Positions 7,644 through 16,833 of a DNA stretch of 19,163 nucleotides are shown here, piece after piece; within the stretch, counting starts at the first letter, position 1, and the number at the start of each line of letters is the position of its first letter. Source of the DNA: DASUME01 sp041179425 (GTDB lineage Bacteria > Myxococcota_A > Polyangia > Polyangiales > DASUME01). The DNA lies in assembly GCA_041179425.1 (NCBI GenBank), contig JBEGTL010000086.1:1-19163 (forward strand), written 5' to 3'. The position numbers were made by a program, and so were the translations under genes. The notes below the pieces were generated by a model. That model was not told the origin of the DNA. It worked only from the letters and a program-made list of their open reading frames with translations, and did no database searches.

Positions 7644-7895
7644 AAGAGCGATGCCTATATGACGACCGGACTCGACTTCGATCTCACCGCCACGGTGACC
7701 GACAGCGAGGGAAACGTACTTGGACGGGCGGTCCAGCACGGCCACGAGGCGATTGGCGGCGCGGGCAGCAGTGGCGACCGGGCGGCTGTGCAGGCACTCG
7801 AGACCAAGCTCGAGCTGCTGCTCAACGCGCCCAAGATTCAGCGTGCGCTCGGGCAAGCGCCCGCCGTCGCGTCAGCCGACGCGCCCAGACGGTAA
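7644..7895 (+). pseudogene. C-terminal remnant of the same lipoprotein gene, downstream of the internal stop
   Basis: This is the in-frame continuation of the lipoprotein gene after the TGA at 7641-7643. The first residues (KSDAYMTTGLDFDLTATVTD) form amphipathic beta strands that pair naturally with the strand ending at the stop, and the end (VQALETKLELLLNAPKIQRAL) is a C-terminal helix. An ATG at 7659 could in principle restart translation of 78 residues, but it has no ribosome site beyond a weak purine run and would lack any export signal. It is best treated as part of a broken gene. Confidence 0.6.
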
Positions 7896-8029
7896 GCCAT
7901 GCAGGTGCTTGGACATGGGGCCCCAAGGGCTCTGTAGTTCGATCGATCGTGTCCGTGAACGTGGGCCGATCCTGAGGTGGATCCAAGGGCCGCCCGCCCA
8001 GTGTGCGTCAGGCAGCCTATGCTTCCGCC

Positions 8030-8563
8030 ATGACGCTTCGACGATGGACGCGCATCTCCAGCACGGTGGTCCACGAGAACCCCTGGTGGCGCTATCGCAA
8101 AGACACGTTCGAGATCGAGCCTGGAATGCGCGGTGAGTACCACTTCGCCTCGACGCCGGGCAGTGCTCTCGTCGTGCCCGTGACCGCCGACGGAAAGCTG
8201 ATCGTCGTCGAGCAGTACCGCTACTTGGCCGATCGTTTCTCGCTCGAGTTTCCTTGCGGTGGCGTGGCGGAGGGCGAGTCCCCCGAGCTGGCAGCGAGCC
8301 GCGAGCTACTGGAAGAGTCGGGCTACACAGCGGTCCTCGGTCCGCTCGGCACGTTCAATCCATGGAACGGCGTCACCGACGAGGTGTGCCACGTCTACCG
8401 CGGCCAGCAGCTGGCGCGCCCCATCGCGCCGGCGCATGCGGACGAGACCGAGAGCTTCGTCGTCCACGAGCTCGACATCCCGACATTCGAGGCGCGCATT
8501 GCAGACGGCACCGTCTGGGACGGGATGACGCTTGCGGCCTACGCGCTCCATCGCTTGCGCTGA
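8030..8563 (+). CDS. Nudix hydrolase, ADP-ribose pyrophosphatase-like
   Basis: The 177-residue protein carries a perfect Nudix box at residues 77-99 (G-x5-E-x7-R-E-L-x-E-E-x-G-Y), which binds Mg2+ and hydrolyses nucleoside diphosphates linked to another group. The preceding strand VVEQYRY and the LEFPCGG before the box are typical of the ADP-ribose/ADP-sugar pyrophosphatase branch. I chose the ATG at 8030; a GTG at 8003 would add nine residues. It is cytoplasmic, with no signal. It is not obviously linked to its neighbours: decayed lipoprotein DNA lies upstream and a repeat-rich spacer, then the convergent atp operon, lies downstream. The substrate is inferred from subfamily resemblance only. 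Confidence 0.85.
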   Translation: MTLRRWTRISSTVVHENPWWRYRKDTFEIEPGMRGEYHFASTPGSALVVPVTADGKLIVVEQYRYLADRFSLEFPCGGVAEGESPELAASRELLEESGYTAVLGPLGTFNPWNGVTDEVCHVYRGQQLARPIAPAHADETESFVVHELDIPTFEARIADGTVWDGMTLAAYALHRLR

Positions 8564-8567
8564 GACC

Positions 8568-8620
8568 GGTGAGGGCGGTGAGGGCGGTGAGGGTGGTGAG
8601 GGGACGTGGTGAGGGGACGG
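8568..8620. repeat. Short tandem repeat, 9-base unit GGTGAGGGN
   Basis: Four head-to-tail copies of GGTGAGGGN lie at 8568-8603. The last is followed by ACGT and another GGTGAGGGG at 8608-8616 with ACGG, so the end is a 13-base duplication. The array runs straight into the left arm of the long inverted repeat at 8613. It starts five bases after the Nudix stop codon. Such units are prone to slippage and copy-number change. Confidence 0.8.
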
Positions 8621-8681
8621 TTCTCGGTTTCCTTTGCTGCCATCCGAAGAGGCCAAAACCGAGAAACCGAGAACCGTCCCC
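8613..8681. repeat. 19-base perfect inverted repeat, REP/RAYT-like palindromic element
   Basis: GGGGACGGTTCTCGGTTTC (8613-8631) is repeated exactly as its reverse complement at 8663-8681, around a 31-base centre. A shorter nested copy of the inner arm (AAAACCGAG, 8655-8663) gives an alternative fold. There is no T-tract after either arm. Placement between convergent genes and the arm sequence with GGGGACGG at the outer end resemble the palindromic elements mobilised by REP-associated tyrosine transposases; that assignment is an inference, since no transposase gene is in the window. The element could also act as a two-way transcript end or mRNA stabiliser for the Nudix gene. Confidence 0.72.
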
Positions 8682-8696
8682 GCTCGGGAAGCGTTT

Positions 8697-8726
8697 CCTC
8701 TCGGAAGCTCCCCTCTCGGAAGCTCG
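8697..8726. repeat. Direct repeat, two 15-base units
   Basis: CCTCTCGGAAGCTC occurs at 8697-8710 and again at 8712-8725, a period of 15 bases. A related piece (GCTCGGGAAGC) lies just upstream at 8682-8692. The pair sits between the long inverted repeat and the atp terminator, and makes the spacer unusually repetitive. Confidence 0.7.
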
Positions 8727-8733
8727 CGCATGC

Positions 8734-8772
8734 AAAAACGACCGCGCTCCGCCGAAGCGGAGACGGTCGTTT
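8734..8772 (-). terminator. Intrinsic terminator of the ATP synthase operon
   Basis: Read on the minus strand, AAACGACCG pairs with CGGTCGTTT, and inside it CTCCGC pairs with GCGGAG around a TTCG tetraloop, with a small internal bulge. The stem is followed by a run of five T (8738-8734). C(UUCG)G loops are exceptionally stable in RNA. It lies 36 bases past the atpC stop codon, so it should end the seven-gene transcript. Confidence 0.85.
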
Positions 8773-8807
8773 GAGGGCGCGTCGCCACGACGCGGAGAGC
8801 GTCGCGC

Positions 8808-9218
8808 TCAGGCGGCCTTGGAAGCGTCCAGCCGGGCGCGGGCCCAGTCGAGCGCGCGCGCCAGCTCCTGATAGTCCGCGTCGTCCGTCGGGCCCTTGTA
8901 GTCGGCCGTCGCGCGCTCGGCCGCCGCGAGATCTTTCTCGGCAGCAGCGCGATCGATGTCGGCCGGCTTCACGAAGGCGTCGGTCAACAAGAGCACGCGG
9001 TCGGGCAGGGCCTCGACGAAGCCGGGGCCCACGGCCGCGACCTCTTCTTTGCCCGCCACACGATACTTGAGCAGACCGGCCTTGGTGGCCGCGAGCAGGG
9101 GAAGGTGGCCCGGCAACACGCCGAACTCGCCTTCGACGCTCTGCGCCGTGACGATCTCGGCTTCGGTCTGAAGCGCGAGTCCGTCAGGCGTCGCCACCTC
9201 GAGGTGCAGCGTGGCCAC
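8808..9218 (-). CDS. atpC: ATP synthase F1 epsilon subunit
   Basis: The 136-residue protein begins MATLHLEVATPDGLAL, then has the conserved GEFGVLPGHLPLLAATKAG (about residues 31-49) of the N-terminal beta sandwich, and ends in a helical hairpin (about 88-136) rich in Ala, Asp and Glu. Epsilon is part of the central rotor stalk and can inhibit ATP hydrolysis through its C-terminal helices. It starts with GTG two bases after the atpD stop, so the two are translationally linked, and is the last gene before the operon terminator. Length is normal for the family. Confidence 0.96.
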   Translation of the reverse strand: MATLHLEVATPDGLALQTEAEIVTAQSVEGEFGVLPGHLPLLAATKAGLLKYRVAGKEEVAAVGPGFVEALPDRVLLLTDAFVKPADIDRAAAEKDLAAAERATADYKGPTDDADYQELARALDWARARLDASKAA

Positions 9219-9220
9219 GC

Positions 9221-10657
<1,437 letters not shown>

Positions 10658-10688
10658 GGTGAGATCCTCTCCGAAAAAACGTGGGTGA

Positions 10689-10701
10689 GCGGCTTCGCCG
10701 C
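10689..10701 (-). promoter_or_regulatory. Hairpin followed by a T-run in the atpG-atpD gap
   Basis: On the minus strand GCGGC-GAA-GCCGC forms a five-base-pair stem; nine bases later comes a run of six T (10677-10672), and then the atpD ribosome site. The stem is too short and too far from the T-run for an efficient terminator, but it could pause polymerase, mark an RNA processing site or protect the downstream mRNA. Confidence 0.4.
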
Positions 10702-10758
10702 GAAAACTGAAAAGAGCTTGGCGGCGTGCGCGCGAGCTCTACGTGACCAGGAACAGAC

Positions 10759-11628
10759 TCAGCCCTTGAGAGCCTCGGCGCCGCCGATGATCTCCATGAG
10801 CTCCTTGGTGATGGCCGCCTGACGAGCGCGGTTGTACTGCAGCGTGAGGCGATCGATCACGTCCGAGGCGTTGCGCATGGCGTTGTCCATCGCGGTCATA
10901 CGCGCGCCGTGCTCGGATGCGACCGAGTCGAGCAGCGCCTTGAACGACGTGACTTCCATGTACATGGGCAGCAGGCGATCGAGCAGCGCCTTCTGGCTGG
11001 GCTCGTAGATGTAGTCGGTGGCCTCGGCCTCCGCACTCTGCTCGAGCTTCACCGGCAAGATCTGCTGGGCAGTGACGATCTGCGTGATCGCGCTCTTGAA
11101 CTCGTTGTAGACGAGGTACGCCGCATCGAGGTCCTCCTCGACGTAGCGGCCCACGATGTAGCGGCCGATCTCGCCAGCCTTGCTGCTGTTGAGGTTCTCG
11201 AACACGCCCTGGAAGACCTTGTCGATCTTGGCGCCACGGCGACGAAAGAAGTCGCCGCCCTTGCGCCCGATGATGGCGAACGAGACCTGTTTGCCCTCGG
11301 CCTCGAACTTCTTCCACATTGCAAACGCGCGCTTGTTGATGCTCGCGTTGAACGCGCCGGCCAGACCACGGTCGCTGGTCAGCACGACGAGCAGGATCTT
11401 CTGCTCGTCACGACGGCGCAGGAGCGGGTGGAGATCGTCGTCGGGATTGACGCGCGACGCGACCGAGGCGAGCAACTGGCTCGTCTTGAGGGCGTAGGGG
11501 CGAAGCTCGGTGATGCGCTGCTGCGCACGACGCAGGCGCGCCGCCGAGATCATCTTCATCGCGCGCGTGATCTTGCGCGTATTTTTGGCGCCGCTGATGC
11601 GGCGCTTGATCTCTTTGAGGCCGGCCAT
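10759..11628 (-). CDS. atpG: ATP synthase F1 gamma subunit
   Basis: The 289-residue protein has the family's N-terminal helix (MAGLKEIKRRISGAKNTRKITRAMKMIS type, residues 1-28) and a C-terminal helix with the conserved RMTAMDNAMRNASDVIDRL (about residues 236-254) followed by NRARQAAITKE. Both helices form the coiled-coil shaft that turns inside the alpha3beta3 head; the middle is the Rossmann-like foot that contacts epsilon and the c ring. The ATG at 11628 has GGAGAA upstream, 21 bases after the atpA stop. Length and motifs are ordinary. Confidence 0.97.
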   Translation of the reverse strand: MAGLKEIKRRISGAKNTRKITRAMKMISAARLRRAQQRITELRPYALKTSQLLASVASRVNPDDDLHPLLRRRDEQKILLVVLTSDRGLAGAFNASINKRAFAMWKKFEAEGKQVSFAIIGRKGGDFFRRRGAKIDKVFQGVFENLNSSKAGEIGRYIVGRYVEEDLDAAYLVYNEFKSAITQIVTAQQILPVKLEQSAEAEATDYIYEPSQKALLDRLLPMYMEVTSFKALLDSVASEHGARMTAMDNAMRNASDVIDRLTLQYNRARQAAITKELMEIIGGAEALKG

Positions 11629-11649
11629 GAGGGTTCTCCGCTCAGCGAA

Positions 11650-13302
<1,653 letters not shown>

Positions 13303-13455
13303 GGGGCTACCTCAACACGGTTCGTTGCAGGGAGAATATGGGTGCCCTCCCGTGGGAGAGCGTTGGCGTTGGCGGGGGCGAGACGAGAAACGCGCGGCTC
13401 GCGCGCTTAGCAAGGAGTCGAAGCGCGCATGAGGCGCTAACGAGAAACGAACGCC
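13303..13455 (-). promoter_or_regulatory. Structured 153-base gap between atpH and atpA
   Basis: This is the longest internal gap of the operon. On the transcribed strand it has three inverted repeats: GCGC/TGAGGCG with CGCCTCA/GCGC at 13425-13463 (spanning the atpH stop codon), CGCGC with GCGCG at 13391-13405, and CTCCC with GGGAG at 13347-13358. None is followed by a T-run, so they are more likely to affect mRNA processing, stability or translation of atpA than to terminate. I see no clear promoter here. Confidence 0.45.
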
Positions 13456-13998
13456 TCAGGCGCCCTTGAGCGAGTCTCGGAGGTCGGCCAGGCGCGAACG
13501 GATGCTGCCGTCGAACACTTTGTCGCCGACGCGCGTGACCACGCCGGCGATCAGCGCCGGGTCGGTCTTTTTCTCGAGCGAGACCCGGTGGCCGGTGACC
13601 TGCTCGAGCGTCTTTTGGAGCTGCGCGTAGTACGCGTCGGACAGCGGCGCGGCGCTGGTGACCTCGGCGCGCACGACGCCTGACGTCTGTTCGGCCAGCT
13701 CGTTGTACGAGCGCGAGATGGAGGGCAGGGCGGCCAGACGACCGCTGTCGGCCACGTACAAGATGCTCTTGCGCGTGAGCTCGGAGGCCCCCGCGCTGGC
13801 GAGCACGTCGGAGAGCACCGCCTTGCGCACGGCTGCCGTGACCGAGGGGCTGGCGAACAGTGCCTGCAGCTCGGAGCTGCCTGCGTACAGTGCTGCGAAC
13901 TCGGTCAGCTCGCGGCCCACGAGCTCGAGCTGGCCCGCCTCGGAGGCGAGCTCGAGGATGGCGCGCGCGTAGCGCTTGCCAAGACTTCCGACGCTCAT
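13456..13998 (-). CDS. atpH: ATP synthase F1 delta subunit
   Basis: The 180-residue protein begins MSVGSLGKRYARAILELASE, the typical first helix that binds the alpha N-terminus on top of F1, and ends with the conserved DPALIAGVVTRVGDKVFDGSIRSRLADLR segment type (about residues 145-173), which joins the b stalks. Delta (OSCP) holds the stator to the F1 head. Its ATG overlaps the atpF stop in an ATGA (13998-13995), so the two are translationally coupled. Length is normal. Confidence 0.96.
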   Translation of the reverse strand: MSVGSLGKRYARAILELASEAGQLELVGRELTEFAALYAGSSELQALFASPSVTAAVRKAVLSDVLASAGASELTRKSILYVADSGRLAALPSISRSYNELAEQTSGVVRAEVTSAAPLSDAYYAQLQKTLEQVTGHRVSLEKKTDPALIAGVVTRVGDKVFDGSIRSRLADLRDSLKGA

Positions 13999-14654
13999 AC
14001 GCGGCTCTCCGGCTGGGTGCTGTTGGTCTTGGGTTTCTGGGCCGCGGCGTGGCTCGGGTCGGCCAGCGCGGTCAGGTACTCCTGGGCCAAGCGCTGCTGA
14101 TCGTAGGTGGTGGTCGCGCGCAGGAGCAGGTCGCCCGCGGCGCTGACCGCCGCGTCGGCGGCTTCGCGCGCCAGGTCGACGCGGACCTGCTTGATCTGCT
14201 GCTCGATGATGAACGCCGTCTCTTTGCGCAGGCGCGCGGCCTTGTGCTCGGCGTCGGCGATGATGCGGTCGCGCTCTTTGGTGCCGGCGGCGATCAGGTC
14301 GGTCTTGATCTGCGCCAGCTCCTGGTCGAGCTTGGCCAGGCGCTCGCTGTACTCTTTGTGCTTGGCCTCGGCGGCCGCCTTGAGGCGCGCGGCCTCGAGC
14401 AGCTCACGCTCCACCGTGGCGCGGCGCTCGACCAAGAACTTCTTGAGCGAGTCCTTGAACAGGTACACGAACAACGCGATCAGCACCGCGAAGTTCACGA
14501 ACGATGCGATCAGCGAGGTGGTGTCCCAGCCGCCGTGTCCACCGTGCGCGTCGCCGGCTTCGTGCGCCGCTTCGTGAGCGTCTTGGGCGAACGCGAGGAC
14601 GGGCGCCGAGAGCGCAAGGCCGACATAAGCGGCTCGCTTGATGAACGTACTCAT
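13995..14654 (-). CDS. atpF: ATP synthase F0 b subunit with export-signal-like N-terminus
   Basis: I start at the ATG at 14654, which overlaps the preceding gene's stop in an ATGA; the frame is open further upstream but without homology. The 219-residue protein has an N-terminal hydrophobic stretch ending in AFAQDA (residues 20-25), which looks like a cleavable signal, then a His/Asp-rich segment (26-42: five His), a membrane helix (about 47-66) and a long charged helix (67-180) that forms the outer stalk. A Pro/Gln/Ser-rich tail follows. The stalk joins the membrane part to delta. A presequence before the b-subunit helix is longer than the classic 156-residue E. coli form. With the gene upstream it makes a b/b' pair. 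Confidence 0.93.
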   Translation of the reverse strand: MSTFIKRAAYVGLALSAPVLAFAQDAHEAAHEAGDAHGGHGGWDTTSLIASFVNFAVLIALFVYLFKDSLKKFLVERRATVERELLEAARLKAAAEAKHKEYSERLAKLDQELAQIKTDLIAAGTKERDRIIADAEHKAARLRKETAFIIEQQIKQVRVDLAREAADAAVSAAGDLLLRATTTYDQQRLAQEYLTALADPSHAAAQKPKTNSTQPESRV

Positions 14655-15127
14655 CCCTGTACCTCCCGGCCCAGCACGCGGCTGGCGATGATGCGGGCAA
14701 GCTCTGGGCGCTGCGCGACGAGCTCGCTCCGAGCCGTGACCGACTCGCTGTCGAGCTGGGCCTTGGCGTCGTTGAGCAGCTGCGTGGTCTCCACACGCAC
14801 GGTCTCGAGCAGCTTGCGCTCGAGCTCCTGACCCTCGGCACGCAGGCGCTCGCGCTCCTCGCCCGCCGTGCTCTGCACACGCTTGAGCTGGGCCTCGAAC
14901 GAGGCCTGCTTCTCGAGCACCTCGGCGTCGAGATGTTTGGCCTCGTCCTTGGCGCCTTCGATGGCCACGTCGCGTGCATCGAGCAGCGCGACCATGGGCT
15001 TGAAGACGAGGACGTAGAGCGCGATGAACGCGATGAAAAACATCGCGAGCTGAACGAAGACGGTGCCGTCTAGGTCGATGATGGAGCCCCCAGAAAGGAG
15101 GGCACCCAGAAACGCGGAAAGCTGCAT
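14651..15127 (-). CDS. ATP synthase F0 second b-type subunit (b')
   Basis: The chosen ATG at 15127 has GAGGGAG a few bases upstream; a longer frame to 15175 lacks this. The 158-residue protein has one membrane helix (about 18-42, VFVQLAMFFIAFIALYVLVF), then the stalk segment KPMVALLDARD common to b subunits and a long helix rich in Glu, Arg and Lys to the end. Two different b-type genes in tandem are usual in photosynthetic bacteria and many deltaproteobacteria, where b and b' make a heterodimeric stalk. It is the first gene of the operon and overlaps atpF by four bases. It is sometimes named atpF2 or atpX. Confidence 0.92.
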   Translation of the reverse strand: MQLSAFLGALLSGGSIIDLDGTVFVQLAMFFIAFIALYVLVFKPMVALLDARDVAIEGAKDEAKHLDAEVLEKQASFEAQLKRVQSTAGEERERLRAEGQELERKLLETVRVETTQLLNDAKAQLDSESVTARSELVAQRPELARIIASRVLGREVQG

Positions 15128-15419
15128 CGACTCCCTCGCTGATCCAGACACCGCGAAGCGCGGTGCGCTCGCCATTGGCTACGGACGTGACGCTCTGGTC
15201 GAACGAGCTCATGTGCGCGCGAGGCAGAGGCTCGATCTCGAAAGCCCCCTACGCTGCGCTGCGATAGCTCACCAGTTGGGCACGCACGGAGCCACCCGGA
15301 GCCGAAGAACGGGTCCGGAAGGCGGCGCGTATCTAGCAGCGGTATTGAACAGAGTCAAGCTCGGACGGCCTGGATCGGCGACCGCAGGTCCTTGTTATTG
15401 CTGCGGTTTCAGGATGGTC
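15128..15419 (-). other. Leader and upstream region of the ATP synthase operon
   Basis: About 290 bases without a gene separate the b' start from the terminator of the upstream gene. It contains the promoter candidate at 15330-15358, a predicted leader of about 195 bases and, close to the b' ribosome site, a tight stem: CACCGCG with CGCGGTG around three bases (15149-15165). The stem could affect translation of the first gene. No atpI-, atpB- or atpE-like reading frame is present. Confidence 0.5.
15330..15358 (-). promoter_or_regulatory. Sigma-70-like promoter of the ATP synthase operon
   Basis: On the minus strand TTGACT (15358-15353) matches five of six -35 bases and is followed, after exactly 17 bases, by TAGATA (15335-15330), a fair -10 element. 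It lies in the only sizeable gap upstream of b' and just downstream of the previous gene's terminator, so it is the best candidate for the operon promoter. The start would be near 15323. Confidence 0.6.
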
Positions 15420-15456
15420 AAAAAACAGACCGCCCGACCGCGAGGGCGATCGGGCG
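15420..15456 (-). terminator. Intrinsic terminator of the START-like gene
   Basis: Read on the minus strand, CGCCCGATCGC pairs with GCGGTCGGGCG (one G-T wobble) around a CCTC loop, followed five bases later by six T (15425-15420). It is about 30 bases after the stop codon of the gene ending at 15487 and separates that gene from the atp operon. Confidence 0.88.
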
Positions 15457-15486
15457 TGCGAAAGCAGCGAGCGGTGACGTGAAGAC

Positions 15487-16155
15487 CTACATGGCCGTGT
15501 TTGGGCGCGCTGCGTACACAGCCCGCTGACTGGCGCGCTGGCGCAGGGCACGGAAGGCCCGACCCGCGCTGTTCTTCATCTCACCGCTGACGACCACGTC
15601 GGGCACGGGCAGGTCGGGGTCGACCAGGAGCTGGAACGCCACCTTGGTGCGCCGGCCCTGATCGACCGGGGTGACCTCCCAGCGGGCGAGCAGCTGCGCG
15701 ATGTTGCTCTTGCCCTTCATCATCTTGGCCTCGACCACGTGGGTGGCCACGTCGGGGGCGCCGCTCTCGGTGGAGGTCATGCGCACCTGGCCCCAGAGCG
15801 TGGCCGCGCCGTGCAGCACCTTGGCCTCGAGGTAGACGATGGCGTCGGTACCGCGCTGCGAGAGCACGCGCGACTTCTCGAAGTGCGGGAACAGGCCGGC
15901 GTACTGCGCGTAGTCGTGCAGGATGGCGAGCACGTCGGCCGGGTGCGCGTCGATCACGCCCTCGGCGCGGCCCCACTCGACCCCGCCCGTGGGGCCCGGG
16001 ACGTTGGCCAGCGCGATGGGGCCAGAAGCGGGCGCGCTCACATGGTTGAGCGCGATGTCGTTGCGGACCGGGCCCTCGGCACGCGCCAAGGACGCGTGGA
16101 GGACCAGGCTACAGACGAACAGGGAGCCAAGCAGGGCGTTGCCACGACGGTTCAT
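15487..16155 (-). CDS. Secreted START/SRPBCC (polyketide-cyclase-like) domain protein
   Basis: I start at ATG 16155, which has AGGAGAG upstream and opens directly into a signal peptide (residues 1-26, cleavage after ARA); a longer frame to 16317 is open but has no such support. The 222-residue product has a helix-grip-fold pattern: strand GVEWGRAEGVIDA (58-70), helix PADVLAILHDYAQYAGLFPHF (72-92), strands with AIVYLEAKV and VRMTST, and a C-terminal amphipathic helix (193-215). These are features of the START/SRPBCC superfamily, whose members bind hydrophobic ligands in a deep cavity. Export to the periplasm suggests lipid or cofactor binding there, but no ligand can be assigned. It is monocistronic, with its own terminator. 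Confidence 0.75.
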   Translation of the reverse strand: MNRRGNALLGSLFVCSLVLHASLARAEGPVRNDIALNHVSAPASGPIALANVPGPTGGVEWGRAEGVIDAHPADVLAILHDYAQYAGLFPHFEKSRVLSQRGTDAIVYLEAKVLHGAATLWGQVRMTSTESGAPDVATHVVEAKMMKGKSNIAQLLARWEVTPVDQGRRTKVAFQLLVDPDLPVPDVVVSGEMKNSAGRAFRALRQRASQRAVYAARPNTAM

Positions 16156-16234
16156 GATCTCTCCTGTACAACCGACGCGCTCCGCAGTTACGGATTCAGT
16201 GGCCGATTCGGTGTGATTGCTGGCAGCCGAGCGT

Positions 16235-16248
16235 GCGTTTGCAAACGC
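16235..16248. promoter_or_regulatory. 14-base palindrome upstream of the START-like gene
   Basis: GCGTTTGCAAACGC is its own reverse complement. It lies 80-93 bases upstream of the ATG at 16155, within the promoter/leader region. It may be a regulator site; LacI-type and other dimeric repressors use sites of this shape. No regulator gene is nearby. Confidence 0.3.
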
Positions 16249-16320
16249 GCGCGACCCTCGCTGGATCTCACCAACTTGAACACCGGTTTTATTCCGAAGT
16301 GTCCCCGGCAAGCTCACGCC

Positions 16321-16337
16321 GGCACCAACTTGGTGCC
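16321..16337. promoter_or_regulatory. Perfect 8-1-8 palindrome with a second partial copy 54 bases away
   Basis: GGCACCAA and TTGGTGCC flank a single C (17 bases). The ten-base core CACCAACTTG recurs in the same orientation at 16269-16278, 54 bases away, close to five helical turns. Both lie in the spacer between the bactofilin stop (16421) and the START-like gene start (16155). A full site plus a half site at a helical spacing suggests cooperative binding of a dimeric regulator. A hairpin at the end of the hom-bactofilin transcript is possible but there is no T-run. Confidence 0.4.
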
Positions 16338-16420
16338 CACTAGAGGCTCGGGTGTTTCAAGTCGCGCGTCGATTCTTTACTTTGTCGCGATCACGAACGC
16401 CTGGGCAGTGCAGTCGCGCT

Positions 16421-16831
16421 TCACTCGTCCGGCGTGACGATTGCGGTGGGCAAATCGCCTGACGCCGCCGCAGCCGCGGGCTCGTCGTTCTCGGCGACTC
16501 GACTCTGGCCCTCGAACACCACACCGCGGTCGATGGCGAGCTGCGGCGCCGTGATGTTGCCGAACACCTTGGCGGGTGCGTGGAGCTCGACCGTGTGCTG
16601 TGCACGCACGTCTCCGCGCACCGTACCGCCCAGCACGATCAAGGAGCCGACCGAGATGGACGCCTCGACCGTGGCGCGGTCGCCGATGACCAACGTGCCT
16701 TCGCTGGTGATGTCGCCACGGAAGTTGCCGTCGATGCGGACGCGCCCCTCGAACACGAGCTTGCCCTCGAACGAGGCACCCTCGCCCAAGAGCGCCATCA
16801 GCTGCCAGGTGGCTCCGGTGCTCTCGGCCAT
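16421..16831 (-). CDS. Bactofilin-family cytoskeletal protein
   Basis: The 136-residue protein has a short N-terminus, then a central domain (about 14-112) of repeating strands with Gly and hydrophobic residues at regular spacing (GEGASFEGKLVFEGRVRIDGNF, then VEASISVGSLIVLGGTVRGDV), the right-handed beta-helix of bactofilins, and a short flexible tail rich in Ala and Pro. Bactofilins polymerise without nucleotide and serve as scaffolds for cell shape, polarity or chromosome positioning; they are well studied in Myxococcus. The ATG at 16831 follows the hom stop by two bases, and the ribosome site GAGGAAG is inside the end of hom, so the two are coupled. The cell role here cannot be deduced. 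Confidence 0.9.
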   Translation of the reverse strand: MAESTGATWQLMALLGEGASFEGKLVFEGRVRIDGNFRGDITSEGTLVIGDRATVEASISVGSLIVLGGTVRGDVRAQHTVELHAPAKVFGNITAPQLAIDRGVVFEGQSRVAENDEPAAAAASGDLPTAIVTPDE

Positions 16832-16833
16832 GC

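Noticed and set aside
8568..8603. CRISPR-like array
   Set aside because: The units are nine bases with no spacers; it is a simple tandem repeat.
8613..8681. Intrinsic terminator of the Nudix gene
   Set aside because: The stem is perfect but has a 31-base centre and no T-run after it; a REP-like element fits better, although it may still affect transcript ends.
14655..15212. N-terminal extension of atpF in the same frame (405-codon open frame)
   Set aside because: The extension overlaps b' in another frame and has no homology; the ATGA overlap at 14654 and the signal-like start mark the real beginning.
16156..16317. 54-residue extension of the START-like protein
   Set aside because: The ATG at 16155 has a good ribosome site and leads directly into a signal peptide; the extension would bury it and crosses palindromic regulatory sequence.
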